This document shows positions 10,900-18,560 of a DNA stretch of 64,000 bases, in pieces. The notes below the pieces were generated by a model, which did no database searches, was not told the origin of the DNA, and saw only the letters and a list, made by a program, of their open reading frames with translations. A program made the position numbers and the translations under genes. The DNA comes from Mucilaginibacter sp. OK283 (GTDB lineage Bacteria; Bacteroidota; Bacteroidia; Sphingobacteriales; Sphingobacteriaceae): the NCBI RefSeq assembly GCF_900110415.1, contig NZ_FODR01000005.1, forward strand, positions 372,001 to 436,000, in the 5' to 3' direction. Position 1 is the stretch's first letter; the number at the start of each line of letters is the position of its first letter.

Positions 10900-12207
10900 T
10901 CATATCCGGGTTATATCGGCCCCTAAGGCTTTTAAGCGAGTATCAATGTGCTGATAACCACGCTCAATTTGTTCAATATTGTAAATGGTTGATTTGCCTT
11001 GTGCCGATAATGCCGCTATCAGCAGGGAAACCCCGGCACGAATATCAGGCGAGGTCATGCTGATGCCGCGTAATTGTACTTGTTTATCTAAACCGATAAC
11101 TGTAGCCCGGTGCGGATCGCAAAGGATGATCTGGGCGCCCATATCCAATAGTTTATCTACGAAGAACAAACGGCTCTCGAACATCTTCTGGTGGATTAAA
11201 ACCGACCCTTTGGCTTGTATTGCCACTACTAATACAATACTCAGCAGATCTGGAGTGAAGCCGGGCCATGGGGCATCGGCAATGGTCATGATAGAACCGT
11301 CGATGAAGGTTTCAATTTCATAATGATCCTGTGCAGGAATGTAAATATCGTCACCACGTAACTCTAACTTGATTCCCAGGCGTTTAAATACATCCGGGAT
11401 CATGCCTAACTCTTTGTAATGCACATCTTTAATAGTGATCTCGGACCCTGTCATGGCAGCAAGGCCGATGAATGAACCAATCTCGATCATATCCGGCAGC
11501 AAGCGGTGTTCGGTGCCGCCTAATTTGGTAACACCCTCGATGGTAAGCAGGTTTGAGCCTATGCCGCTGATTTTTGCACCCATGCGGTTAAGCATTTTGC
11601 AAAGCTGCTGCAGGTATGGTTCGCAGGCAGCGTTGTAAATGGTGGTGGTACCTTTGGCAAGCACGGCAGTCATCACAATGTTGGCGGTGCCGGTTACAGA
11701 TGCCTCATCCAGAAGGATATAGGTGCCTTGCAGGTTGGATGCATCTACATTAAAAAAACCATCCTCGGGGTTATAATCAAAGCGGGCACCAAGCTTCTCG
11801 AAGCCCAGAAAGTGCGTATCCAGCCTCCTGCGGCCTATTTTGTCGCCGCCGGGTTTGGGGATGGATGCCTTGCCGAAACGCGCCAGCAGCGGCCCCACAA
11901 TCATGATAGAGCCCCTTAAGCCACCACCCTTGGTTTTAAAAGCCTCCGACTGGAAAAAATCCTGGTCGATGTCTTTGGCTATAAAGGTATAAGTTGACTC
12001 GTCTGTTTTTTCGGTGATAACACCCATATCGCCCAGTAGCTCAATGAGTTTGTTAACATCCTTAATGTCAGGTATGTTGCTGATGGTAACTTTTTCTTCG
12101 GTAAGCAGTACCGCCGAAATTACCTGTAGTGCTTCGTTTTTGGCCCCTTGAGGGGTAATTTCACCTTTTAGCGGTTTGCCGCCGTTTATCACAAATGCGT
12201 TAGTCAT
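10900..12207 (-). CDS. murA: UDP-N-acetylglucosamine 1-carboxyvinyltransferase with Asp in the Cys position
   Basis: 435 residues, full length for MurA, which transfers enolpyruvate from PEP to UDP-GlcNAc in the first committed step of peptidoglycan synthesis in the cytoplasm. The substrate-binding Lys-Asn is present (GAKNEALQV, Lys23-Asn24), as is the late DIRAGVSLLIAAL segment with the conserved Arg. The loop that normally reads PGGCAIG is here PGGDKIGRRRLDTH, with Asp122 where fosfomycin alkylates Cys115 of E. coli MurA. Enzymes with Asp there are active and intrinsically fosfomycin resistant. DUF4290 lies upstream on the same strand, a common Bacteroidota pairing, although a terminator separates them here. 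Confidence 0.95.
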   Translation of the reverse strand: MTNAFVINGGKPLKGEITPQGAKNEALQVISAVLLTEEKVTISNIPDIKDVNKLIELLGDMGVITEKTDESTYTFIAKDIDQDFFQSEAFKTKGGGLRGSIMIVGPLLARFGKASIPKPGGDKIGRRRLDTHFLGFEKLGARFDYNPEDGFFNVDASNLQGTYILLDEASVTGTANIVMTAVLAKGTTTIYNAACEPYLQQLCKMLNRMGAKISGIGSNLLTIEGVTKLGGTEHRLLPDMIEIGSFIGLAAMTGSEITIKDVHYKELGMIPDVFKRLGIKLELRGDDIYIPAQDHYEIETFIDGSIMTIADAPWPGFTPDLLSIVLVVAIQAKGSVLIHQKMFESRLFFVDKLLDMGAQIILCDPHRATVIGLDKQVQLRGISMTSPDIRAGVSLLIAALSAQGKSTIYNIEQIERGYQHIDTRLKALGADITRI

Positions 12208-12311
12208 GGGTGTTTATAATTGATAGGTCAAATGCTTCAAATGTTGTGAACACCCGAAAGTGTTAAATGTGTTTTTATATCCGGCAAAGATTATAATTTT
12301 TCCTGATTGTT

Positions 12312-12367
12312 CGTTCATTAGTTCAGTTTGTTCATTAGTTCACTGGTTCATTAGTTCATTGGTCTTG
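12312..12367 (+). repeat. TTCATTAG-type octamer cluster, left arm of a long inverted repeat
   Basis: Reiterated words TTCATTAG, TTCAGTTTG, TTCATTAG, TTCACTGG, TTCATTAG, TTCATTGG. Bases 12346-12367 are a perfect 22-bp inverted match of 12650-12671, so the murA-DUF4290 gap is bracketed by complementary arms 282 bp apart. Between them lies the terminator at 12544-12572. I see no gene in 12208-12706. Confidence 0.7.
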
Positions 12368-12543
12368 CGTGGCGGTTTTAAGGGTTTTGCTGGTGCATGA
12401 CTTTTTAAATAAGCCTTTTTACGTATAAGAATGCAATAAATGATCAAAAAGGTGATAGAAAAGGGCAATTTTGGTCAAGAAATATCCAGAAAAATTCAAA
12501 GAAAATTCAAGTTTTTTTAGTTTAAAAAGTCGGCAAAACAAAC

Positions 12544-12572
12544 AACCCCGTTCTCTATCAAAGAACGGGGTT
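12544..12572 (-). terminator. Rho-independent terminator after the DUF4290 gene
   Basis: Perfect 11-bp stem (AACCCCGTTCT / AGAACGGGGTT) with a 7-base loop. Read on the minus strand it is followed by TGTTTGTTTT. It lies 135 bp beyond the DUF4290 stop and upstream of murA, which suggests the two genes are separately transcribed. Confidence 0.7.
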
Positions 12573-12649
12573 GCAGTATTTATCGTAATAATTTACCGGT
12601 GTATCAACCGCCGATTGTAAAAATCATCCTCACCAAAAAATCCATTAGA

Positions 12650-12686
12650 CAAGACCAATGAACTAATGAACTAATAAACCAACCGG
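12650..12686 (+). repeat. Right arm of the 22-bp inverted repeat
   Basis: CAAGACCAATGAACTAATGAAC at 12650-12671 is the reverse complement of 12346-12367 (22 of 22). It is followed by further AACTAATRAA-like words up to the DUF4290 stop. The octamers resemble the CCAATGA and TGAACCA heptamer arrays at 53.9 and 56.9 kb. Confidence 0.7.
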
Positions 12687-12706
12687 AACTAATAAATCAA
12701 CCAGGA

Positions 12707-13456
12707 CTAATATTTTTTAGCTCCCTGGTTACGGTTACGGTTGTTTTGGTTATTGTTGCGCGGGCCGTTGTTGTTTTGGTTATTGTTAGCACGGCCGCCA
12801 CCGCCACCACGGTTGTTGTTATTGTTGTTTTGCTGGTTGTTACGGCCACGGCTGTTATTGTTGTTGTTTTGCTGGTTGTTGTTTGGCCTAAACTCAACGC
12901 GGTTAAGGTTAACGTTTTCATCCAGTTTTAAGGTGCCGCCAGATAAGGCGTATAAATCGGCAATAATGCTTTCGTCGGTAACAGAATCTTTGTTCCATTG
13001 TACGTAGGCCATTTTCATGAAATTGGCTATAGCCTGTACCATGTGGCGTTTGCGCTCGGGCTCATCAATTGCCTTGGCCTTTTCAATCATCAGCTCAATG
13101 GTTTTGCCATAGTGCTTGTATTTAATACGCTGGTGGGGGTAACGCAGTGGTTGCGGCTTCAGGTGGATAGCCTCGGGCGTTGGTTTGGGGTAGGGGGCAT
13201 CCACATCAATCTGGTAGTCAGATATAATGTGCAGGTGATCCCATAGCTTGTGTTTAAAATCGGCCACATCGCGCAGGTGCGGGTTTAAAAAACCCATCAG
13301 GTCAATTACTACCTGTGCGTAGCGGTTACGTTCTTCTTTAGTGGGTAGTGCAACTATGTACTTAACCATGTTTTGTACGTTGCGGCCATATTCCGACAGG
13401 ATTAGTTTATTCCTGGTTGAATTATAGTCAAATATAGGCGTGTTTTCTTGTGCCAT
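12707..13456 (-). CDS. DUF4290 domain protein with Asn/Gly/Arg-rich tail
   Basis: 249 residues, cytoplasmic. Residues 1-175 match the DUF4290 pattern I know from Bacteroidota (IFDYNSTRNKLILSEYGRN, LMGFLNPHLRDVADFKHKLWDH), of unknown function. From about residue 185 the protein is a disordered run of Asn, Gln, Gly and Arg (NNNNSRGRNNQQNNNNNNRG and RGGGGGRANNN). RG-rich low-complexity tails often bind RNA or promote phase separation, which is only a suggestion here. The gene is usually found by murA, as here, hinting at a cell-envelope or growth link. Confidence 0.85.
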   Translation of the reverse strand: MAQENTPIFDYNSTRNKLILSEYGRNVQNMVKYIVALPTKEERNRYAQVVIDLMGFLNPHLRDVADFKHKLWDHLHIISDYQIDVDAPYPKPTPEAIHLKPQPLRYPHQRIKYKHYGKTIELMIEKAKAIDEPERKRHMVQAIANFMKMAYVQWNKDSVTDESIIADLYALSGGTLKLDENVNLNRVEFRPNNNQQNNNNNSRGRNNQQNNNNNNRGGGGGRANNNQNNNGPRNNNQNNRNRNQGAKKY

Positions 13457-13562
13457 GCAATTAATAATGTTTTAAGAAAGTTTTAAGTTAGCCATGCGTC
13501 TTTTCCCTGTGTAACAAGGGCCCAGGAGGCTAAAATTGAATTGTATTTGAATAGTAGTAACG

Positions 13563-13594
13563 CAAATATAACATTATAGTTATATAATGTGCAA
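13563..13594 (-). promoter_or_regulatory. Bacteroidota-type promoter for the DUF4290 gene
   Basis: On the minus strand TTG (13592-13594) is separated by 21 bases from TATATTTG (13563-13570), fitting the Bacteroidota vegetative promoter (-33 TTG, -7 TAnnTTTG). It lies about 107 bp upstream of the start at 13456. The remaining gap up to the REP-like hairpin shows nothing else. Confidence 0.55.
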
Positions 13595-13670
13595 ATAAAA
13601 AAAAGAGCCGATGCCTCACGTATCAATTACATGCATTAGAAAAATATGTAATTTGCGGCAACATAACCCG

Positions 13671-13764
13671 CCTGTCATGCTGAGGAACGAAGCATCTGTT
13701 AACCACCAAGCATGGCCAACATGCAAAGTTTGGGAATAGATGCTTCGTTCCTCAGCATGACAGG
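13671..13764. repeat. REP-like hairpin with 27-bp perfect arms
   Basis: Arms 13671-13697 and 13738-13764 are perfect reverse complements over 27 bp (core CTGAGGAACGAAGCATCT) around a 40-bp loop. The core GAACGAAGCATCT resembles the element at 14998-15078 (GTACGAAGCAATCCC). It ends 28 bp before the epimerase start, so an RNA containing it could influence that gene. Confidence 0.85.
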
Positions 13765-13791
13765 GAGGGCAGAGAAACGAATACCGTATCC

Positions 13792-14901
13792 ATGCAAAAC
13801 AAACTACTCATTACTCACATCGATGTTTATCGTTTTAGCATCCCCATGGAGCCGTTCACTATTGCCACCGGCACGATGGACCATGCTCAAAATGTGTTTA
13901 TCCGGGTGCATACTGATGCCGGGTTTTACGGGGTGGGCGAGTGCTCGGCCTTCCCGATGATTGTGGGCGAAACGCAGGATACCTGCCTGGTGATGGCTAA
14001 AGATTTTGCCCGGCTGTGGATTGGTAAAGATGCGCTTGATATACCCGCACGCATGCAGCAGCTTCACGCCGCCGCCGCAGGCAATACCACCATTAAAAGC
14101 GCCTTTGACATTGCCCTGCACGATTTAGCTGCCAAAAATGCCGGCTTGCCATTATACCGGTTTTTAGGCGGCGAAAAACGCATTGTGGAATCAGATATCA
14201 CCATTGGCATTGATAGCCCGCCAACTATGGCCATGAAGGCGTTGTACTTTAAAGCCTCGGGGGCAAATATTTTGAAGGTAAAACTGGGCAAAAATGCAGA
14301 TGCTGATGTGGAACGGGTTAAACAGATCCGCGAAGCGGTTGGCCCCGAAATGCTCATCCGCATTGATGCCAACCAGGGCTGGAGCTTTGACGATGCCGTT
14401 TTTGCCCTGCAGGCGATGGGCGAGTACAACGTTGAATTTTGCGAACAGCCCATGCGCACCTGGTACGATGACCGCCTGCCTGAACTGATGCAGCTATCGC
14501 CCGTAAAAATTATGGCCGACGAAAGCGTATACAACCACCACGATGCCCGCAAACAGATCAACAGTGGTAGTTGCCACTATATCAATATCAAAATGGCCAA
14601 ATCGGGCGGACTGCTGGAGGCTAAAGCCATCCACGACGAAGCCGCATCCAAAGGCATAACCTGCATGATGGGCGGGATGCTGGAAAGCCGCATAGCCCTG
14701 AGCGCCAAACTGCATTTTGTATACGCCAGCCCCAACATCAGATTTTATGATATGGACACTTGCATGCTGGGCCACCTGGTTGACCCCTGCATTGGCGGCG
14801 TTACTTATGATGGCTATAAACTGAATATTGATAATGCCATAGGCATTGGTGCCGATGCGGATGAGGAATTTTTGAAAGGGTGTGAACATTTTAGGGTGTA
14901 G
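13792..14901 (+). CDS. Dipeptide epimerase, enolase superfamily (L-Ala-D/L-Glu epimerase-like)
   Basis: 369 residues. The enolase-superfamily active site is complete: a KxK pair at Lys162/Lys164 (ILKVKLG), metal ligands Asp192 (RIDANQGW), Glu218 (CEQPM) and Asp243 (MADES), and a second general base at Lys267 (YINIKMAKSGG). This matches the MLE-subgroup dipeptide epimerases (YcjG/YkfB type), which interconvert L- and D-residues in muropeptide-derived dipeptides during peptidoglycan recycling. Substrate is uncertain because other Ala-Xaa specificities occur in Bacteroidota. The ATG at 13792 directly follows the REP-like hairpin. It stands alone; the next gene is 274 bp away. Confidence 0.88.
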   Translation: MQNKLLITHIDVYRFSIPMEPFTIATGTMDHAQNVFIRVHTDAGFYGVGECSAFPMIVGETQDTCLVMAKDFARLWIGKDALDIPARMQQLHAAAAGNTTIKSAFDIALHDLAAKNAGLPLYRFLGGEKRIVESDITIGIDSPPTMAMKALYFKASGANILKVKLGKNADADVERVKQIREAVGPEMLIRIDANQGWSFDDAVFALQAMGEYNVEFCEQPMRTWYDDRLPELMQLSPVKIMADESVYNHHDARKQINSGSCHYINIKMAKSGGLLEAKAIHDEAASKGITCMMGGMLESRIALSAKLHFVYASPNIRFYDMDTCMLGHLVDPCIGGVTYDGYKLNIDNAIGIGADADEEFLKGCEHFRV

Positions 14902-14997
14902 ATGATTTTTTCGCGCAAAGACGCAAAGAAAGAAGAACCCTGAAAAAAAATCGTTATGGCGTGCAACGAAATATAGTTAAACCAATGTATTAAACTA

Positions 14998-15078
14998 CCG
15001 TCATTGCGAGGTACGAAGCAATCCCGAACTATGTGGGACTTAGCATGTCGGGGATTGCTTCGTGCCTCGCAATGACGG
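14998..15078. repeat. REP-like hairpin (CATTGCGAGG type) with a nearby half copy
   Basis: The arms start with CCGTCATTGCGAGG and end with CCTCGCAATGACGG. They pair over about 30 bp with one mismatch and one indel, and the loop is about 20 bp. A partial copy of the left arm (GCACGAAGCGATCCCGAACTA) lies at about 15127-15147, just before the GNAT gene. The GAAGCAATCCC core makes it a relative of the element at 13671-13764. The gap 14902-15174 holds nothing else. Confidence 0.85.
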
Positions 15079-15174
15079 ATATTTGATATTGACAGTCTGT
15101 AACTTACAAGTACTTCATTATAAGGCACGAAGCGATCCCGAACTATATAAATACATTAACCAACCGTCCCACCC

Positions 15175-15633
15175 ATGCTCATCCGCCCCGCTACCCTCAC
15201 CGATATCCCGGCCCTGCTGCAATTTGAGCAGGGCGTTATCACTGCCGAGCGCCCCTTCGATCCAACCCTGGTGCCCGGCGCTATCAAATATTACGACCTG
15301 GAAATGTTTATCACTTCGCCCGATGTGGAACTTTTAGTGGCCGAATTGGACGGCCAACTGGTGGGTAGCGGCTACGCCCGTATTAAACAAAGCGAAAAGG
15401 TTTATTTTGACTTTGAGCAATTTGCCTACCTTGGTTTTATGTACGTTTTGCCGCAACACAGGGGCAAAGGCATCAATAAACTCATTATCGACAGGTTAAA
15501 AGAATGGGCCAAAGCACAAGGCCTTCAAGAACTGCGTCTGCAGGTTTATGCTGATAACGAAGGCGCTGTACGGGCTTATGAAAAAGTGGGATTTGAGAAG
15601 CATATGGTGGAGATGCGAATGGGGTTGGAGTGA
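15175..15633 (+). CDS. GNAT family N-acetyltransferase
   Basis: 152 residues, a single GNAT domain. The acetyl-CoA pyrophosphate-binding loop is QHRGKG at residues 94-99 after the beta-4 strand LGFMYVLP, and the C-terminal motif B is DNEGAVRAYEKVGFEKH. The family moves an acetyl group from acetyl-CoA to an amine; the acceptor is unknown. The start ATG at 15175 gives LIRPATLTDIPALL, the usual GNAT opening. REP-like sequence lies on both sides (to 15149 and from 15644). Confidence 0.85.
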   Translation: MLIRPATLTDIPALLQFEQGVITAERPFDPTLVPGAIKYYDLEMFITSPDVELLVAELDGQLVGSGYARIKQSEKVYFDFEQFAYLGFMYVLPQHRGKGINKLIIDRLKEWAKAQGLQELRLQVYADNEGAVRAYEKVGFEKHMVEMRMGLE

Positions 15634-15643
15634 GGTAGCGCTG

Positions 15644-15692
15644 TTCGAAGTCTCTGACTTCGAACGTCTATGCCTGTAGTTTGCAACTACAG
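15644..15692. repeat. Pair of short perfect hairpins
   Basis: TTCGAAGTC-tct-GACTTCGAA (15644-15664) and CTGTAGTT-tgc-AACTACAG (15674-15692) lie back to back just before a decayed REP-type transposase. Two adjacent imperfect or perfect hairpins near a RAYT gene are the usual layout of a REP doublet. They may also serve as terminator of the GNAT gene, although no T-run follows. Confidence 0.6.
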
Positions 15693-15726
15693 TAACCGCA
15701 TCTTATATTTATCAACAAAAAATATC

Positions 15727-15937
15727 ATGTTTAAAAAAGGCTACGTTATCCGCGATTAGCAAGTATGACATTTACAGTTGTGGGTTGGATAGACTGATTC
15801 ATCCGGCAGCAATACCACGATTTGGTAATTGAGTCGTTAAAATATTATCAGCAAAAAAAAGGCTGCACCTTCATGCATATGTAATTATGAGCAACCATGT
15901 TCATTTAATAGCATCTGTTGATGAAGGTCTTACTTGA
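15727..15937 (+). pseudogene. Decayed REP-associated Y1 transposase (RAYT-like)
   Basis: No intact frame exists here, but a broken one is readable. ATG 15727 gives MFKKGYVIRD, then TAG. After a frame change TFTVVGWID appears, then TGA, then FIRQQYHDLVIESLKYYQQK. A second frame change gives AYVIMSNHVHLIASVDEG. The last piece holds the HUH motif (NHVH at 15893-15904) in its standard setting, YVIMxNHVHLI, and TVVGWID is the typical opening beta-strand. At least two stops and two frameshifts kill it, and nothing after about 15937 matches. The remainder of the gap to 16040 shows no other feature. Confidence 0.75.
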
Positions 15938-16040
15938 AGTGAATTCGTCCATACCACCCAATTCAAAATAACTCCTGCCATATTCAAATCAGCGTATCTT
16001 AACCAGGGTTTAAAAGCTTTACTTTGTTGCATAAAATCAA

Positions 16041-17792
16041 ATGGAGCTGATGCGCAGTATCATCATATTTATATTTTGTGCTTTCCTGGGGCTTTGCTGC
16101 CAGGCGCAAAAGCCGGTAATGTACCTGGATAGTATCAACCCGGTCATCCGGTACGATAGCCATGGCGATTCTATCCGGAAGTATTTTTCCCTGACATTTT
16201 TTAACTACCAAAGCTTTCACCCTAAAAATAAAAAAGTGCTGCTTACTGCATTTTACTCCAATAAACTGGCGGTAAACTATCGGCAGGCTGTACAAAAAAT
16301 ACCCCGGTTAAAGGAATACGACAACTCCCGGTCGCAATCATATATCCAAATGGTTGATGGTTATGCGGGCAGATATGCCATCCCTATTTTTGATTCGTCG
16401 GGAATAGTTATAACGGTTAATGGTATCAACCCGCAAAATGTAAACCAATTTCAATTCAGGGTTATAGAGGATAAGCAGAAAGTGGTATTACCTTGGACAA
16501 AGCCAAAGTTGTTTTGCAAAGCCTACCTGATGACTCAAATTGCCGAAATTGGTAAGATTGATGAGCTATCTGCATATTTAGGCCAATTTAAAGAGGCCTA
16601 TGGCAAAGCGCTTACCTTCCAGGTACGCAGGATTAATACGCCCGACAGTATTGAATCTTCGATCTCGGCGTATTGGGTAAAATGGCAGCCAAGAGTTGTG
16701 GGTGTGTTTACGTTTGCGCAACTGCCCGATTTTTTAAGTCTTTTTAAAAAGCAGTGGACAAGCCCGCTGGAAGACCCAAGCCAAAGCGATTGGAGTAAGG
16801 ACACTGTTTTGTTGAAGTTGAGAAAAGACTTCCGGCACAACGAAAATAACCTGATTTTTTATTTGGATGATATTATTAAGTCGCGAAGTATTATTGAATA
16901 TAACCTGGTGAACGGAAAAGACAGCACCGGCTGGACGGTTAATGATTTTGATTTTAACTTAGTGTGGCTCAAAAATCTCTCGCCCGGGCATTATCAGTTA
17001 AAAATACGTTATAGCGTACAGCGCAATAATATTTGCACCTATGCATTTACTGTAACAGCAGCCTGGTATCAAACGGTATGGGCAAAAGCAGCCTTAAGTA
17101 TGCTTGTTGTGTTTGCCGTCGGGTTTGTACTGCTACTCTGGCGATCAAGGAAGCAGACAGCAAAGCTTAAAGCAGAAAGTACCTTAAAGCAATTGGTACA
17201 AACCGAGCTCAGGTCCATCCGGTCGCAATTTAACCCGCATTTTGTGTTTAATGCCCTTAGCTCCATACAAGGGCTTATCACCAAAAACGATTCGCAAAAC
17301 GCGTCGAAATATTTAATTGAGTTTAGCAATCTAATGCGCGATTCACTGAAAGCCAGTGACAAGGAATTTGTAAACATTTTTACCGAAATAAAGATATTGG
17401 AAAACTACCTGGCACTCGAAAAACTACGGTTTGGCTTCGATTATCAAATTAAAGTGAGCAGAGAAATAGATGCCAGCGCCATTGAAATGCCCGCTTTATT
17501 TTTACAACCCCTGGTAGAGAATGCGGTAAAGCATGGTATATCGGCCCTGCAGGAAAACGGGCAACTGATTGTGCTGTTTGAGAAATTGGATAACGACATG
17601 GTAGTTACTGTAAATGATAATGGCAAAGGCTTTAACCCCAATGATAACGCTAACGGCTTTGGCCTTCAGCTAACCAAAGAGCGCATAAAATTGTTGAACC
17701 AGACATTGAACGGGCAGCACATAGAGTTTTTGGTAAAACGGACGGATAATGTAACCCAGGTTATTATCCATTTTAAAAATTGGCTAATATGA
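16041..17792 (+). CDS. LytS/YehU-type sensor histidine kinase
   Basis: 583 residues. A signal peptide or first helix (IIIFIFCAFLGLCCQAQ) is followed by a long periplasmic region, a membrane helix at about 348-368 (LSMLVVFAVGFVLLLW) and a cytoplasmic His_kinase domain with His400 in SQFNPHFVFNALSSIQG. The ATPase part shows LVENAVKHGI and DNGKGF with GFGLQLTKERI. This is the PF06580 class that works with LytTR regulators. The stop overlaps the start of the next gene (ATGA, 17789-17792), so the two proteins are translationally coupled. ATG at 16050 is an alternative start. The periplasmic part has no recognisable sensor domain. Confidence 0.9.
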   Translation: MELMRSIIIFIFCAFLGLCCQAQKPVMYLDSINPVIRYDSHGDSIRKYFSLTFFNYQSFHPKNKKVLLTAFYSNKLAVNYRQAVQKIPRLKEYDNSRSQSYIQMVDGYAGRYAIPIFDSSGIVITVNGINPQNVNQFQFRVIEDKQKVVLPWTKPKLFCKAYLMTQIAEIGKIDELSAYLGQFKEAYGKALTFQVRRINTPDSIESSISAYWVKWQPRVVGVFTFAQLPDFLSLFKKQWTSPLEDPSQSDWSKDTVLLKLRKDFRHNENNLIFYLDDIIKSRSIIEYNLVNGKDSTGWTVNDFDFNLVWLKNLSPGHYQLKIRYSVQRNNICTYAFTVTAAWYQTVWAKAALSMLVVFAVGFVLLLWRSRKQTAKLKAESTLKQLVQTELRSIRSQFNPHFVFNALSSIQGLITKNDSQNASKYLIEFSNLMRDSLKASDKEFVNIFTEIKILENYLALEKLRFGFDYQIKVSREIDASAIEMPALFLQPLVENAVKHGISALQENGQLIVLFEKLDNDMVVTVNDNGKGFNPNDNANGFGLQLTKERIKLLNQTLNGQHIEFLVKRTDNVTQVIIHFKNWLI

Positions 17793-18547
17793 TACGAGCG
17801 GTAATTATAGACGACGAAAAAAACAATATCGAAAATATTGTGCACCTGTTAAAAAAGAATGAGCTGCCGGTAACAGTTGTGGGCACAGCCACCAATGCCG
17901 ATGACGGGGTTAGTTTGATTACAGCAAGCAATCCCGATTTGTTGTTCTTAGATATCCAGATGCCGGATAAGAATGGCTTTGAAGTGCTTAAAGCTTTGCC
18001 ACATCAACAGTTTGAAGTTGTTTTTGTTACCGCGTTTGACAATTACGGGATACAGGCCGTTAAATTTTCGGCTATAGATTATTTGCTGAAGCCGATAGAT
18101 CCGGAAGAATTAAAAGCATCGGTAAGCAAAGTGGAGGCTAAACTGATGCAAAAGAAGGCTAACCTGCAGCTTGAAAACTTAATGGAATTTATAAAAGATA
18201 AGGACGCGAAAAAGGATCACAAATTGGCCCTGTCTTCAACTAAAGAGATCAGGTTTGTGCACACCGGGGATATCATCCGTTGCGAATCATCAAATGCTTA
18301 CACCCAGTTCTTTTTATCAGACGGAACAAGTATCATGGTATCAAAACCAATTTTTGAATATGACGAATTATTAAGCAGCTACGATTTTATCAGGTGCCAT
18401 CAATCGCACCTGGTGAATATAAAGTTTATCAAAAGTTTGCTCAAGGAAGATTCGGGCTATTTATTAATGGACGATAATACCCGCATCCCCATCTCCAGGA
18501 ACAAAAAAGAGAACGTAATAAAACGCTTACACACTATAAAAAAATAA
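17789..18547 (+). CDS. LytTR-type DNA-binding response regulator
   Basis: 252 residues from the ATG at 17789, chosen over TTG 17780 because it forms the 4-bp ATGA overlap with the kinase. The receiver has IIDDE at 7-10, the phospho-acceptor Asp55 (FLDIQMPDKNG), the switch Thr in VFVTAFD and the Lys in LLKPID. The LytTR DNA-binding domain spans about 148-250 (IIRCESSNAYTQFFL, FIRCHQSHLVNIKFI). It is the cognate partner of the upstream kinase. The thioredoxin-like gene starts 13 bp later and may belong to the same transcript. Confidence 0.93.
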   Translation: MIRAVIIDDEKNNIENIVHLLKKNELPVTVVGTATNADDGVSLITASNPDLLFLDIQMPDKNGFEVLKALPHQQFEVVFVTAFDNYGIQAVKFSAIDYLLKPIDPEELKASVSKVEAKLMQKKANLQLENLMEFIKDKDAKKDHKLALSSTKEIRFVHTGDIIRCESSNAYTQFFLSDGTSIMVSKPIFEYDELLSSYDFIRCHQSHLVNIKFIKSLLKEDSGYLLMDDNTRIPISRNKKENVIKRLHTIKK

Positions 18548-18560
18548 AAAAAATCATATC

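Noticed and set aside
12741..13007. Plus-strand frames of Leu/Val/Pro runs opposite DUF4290
   Set aside because: Antisense of the Asn/Gly/Arg-rich tail of a convincing gene.
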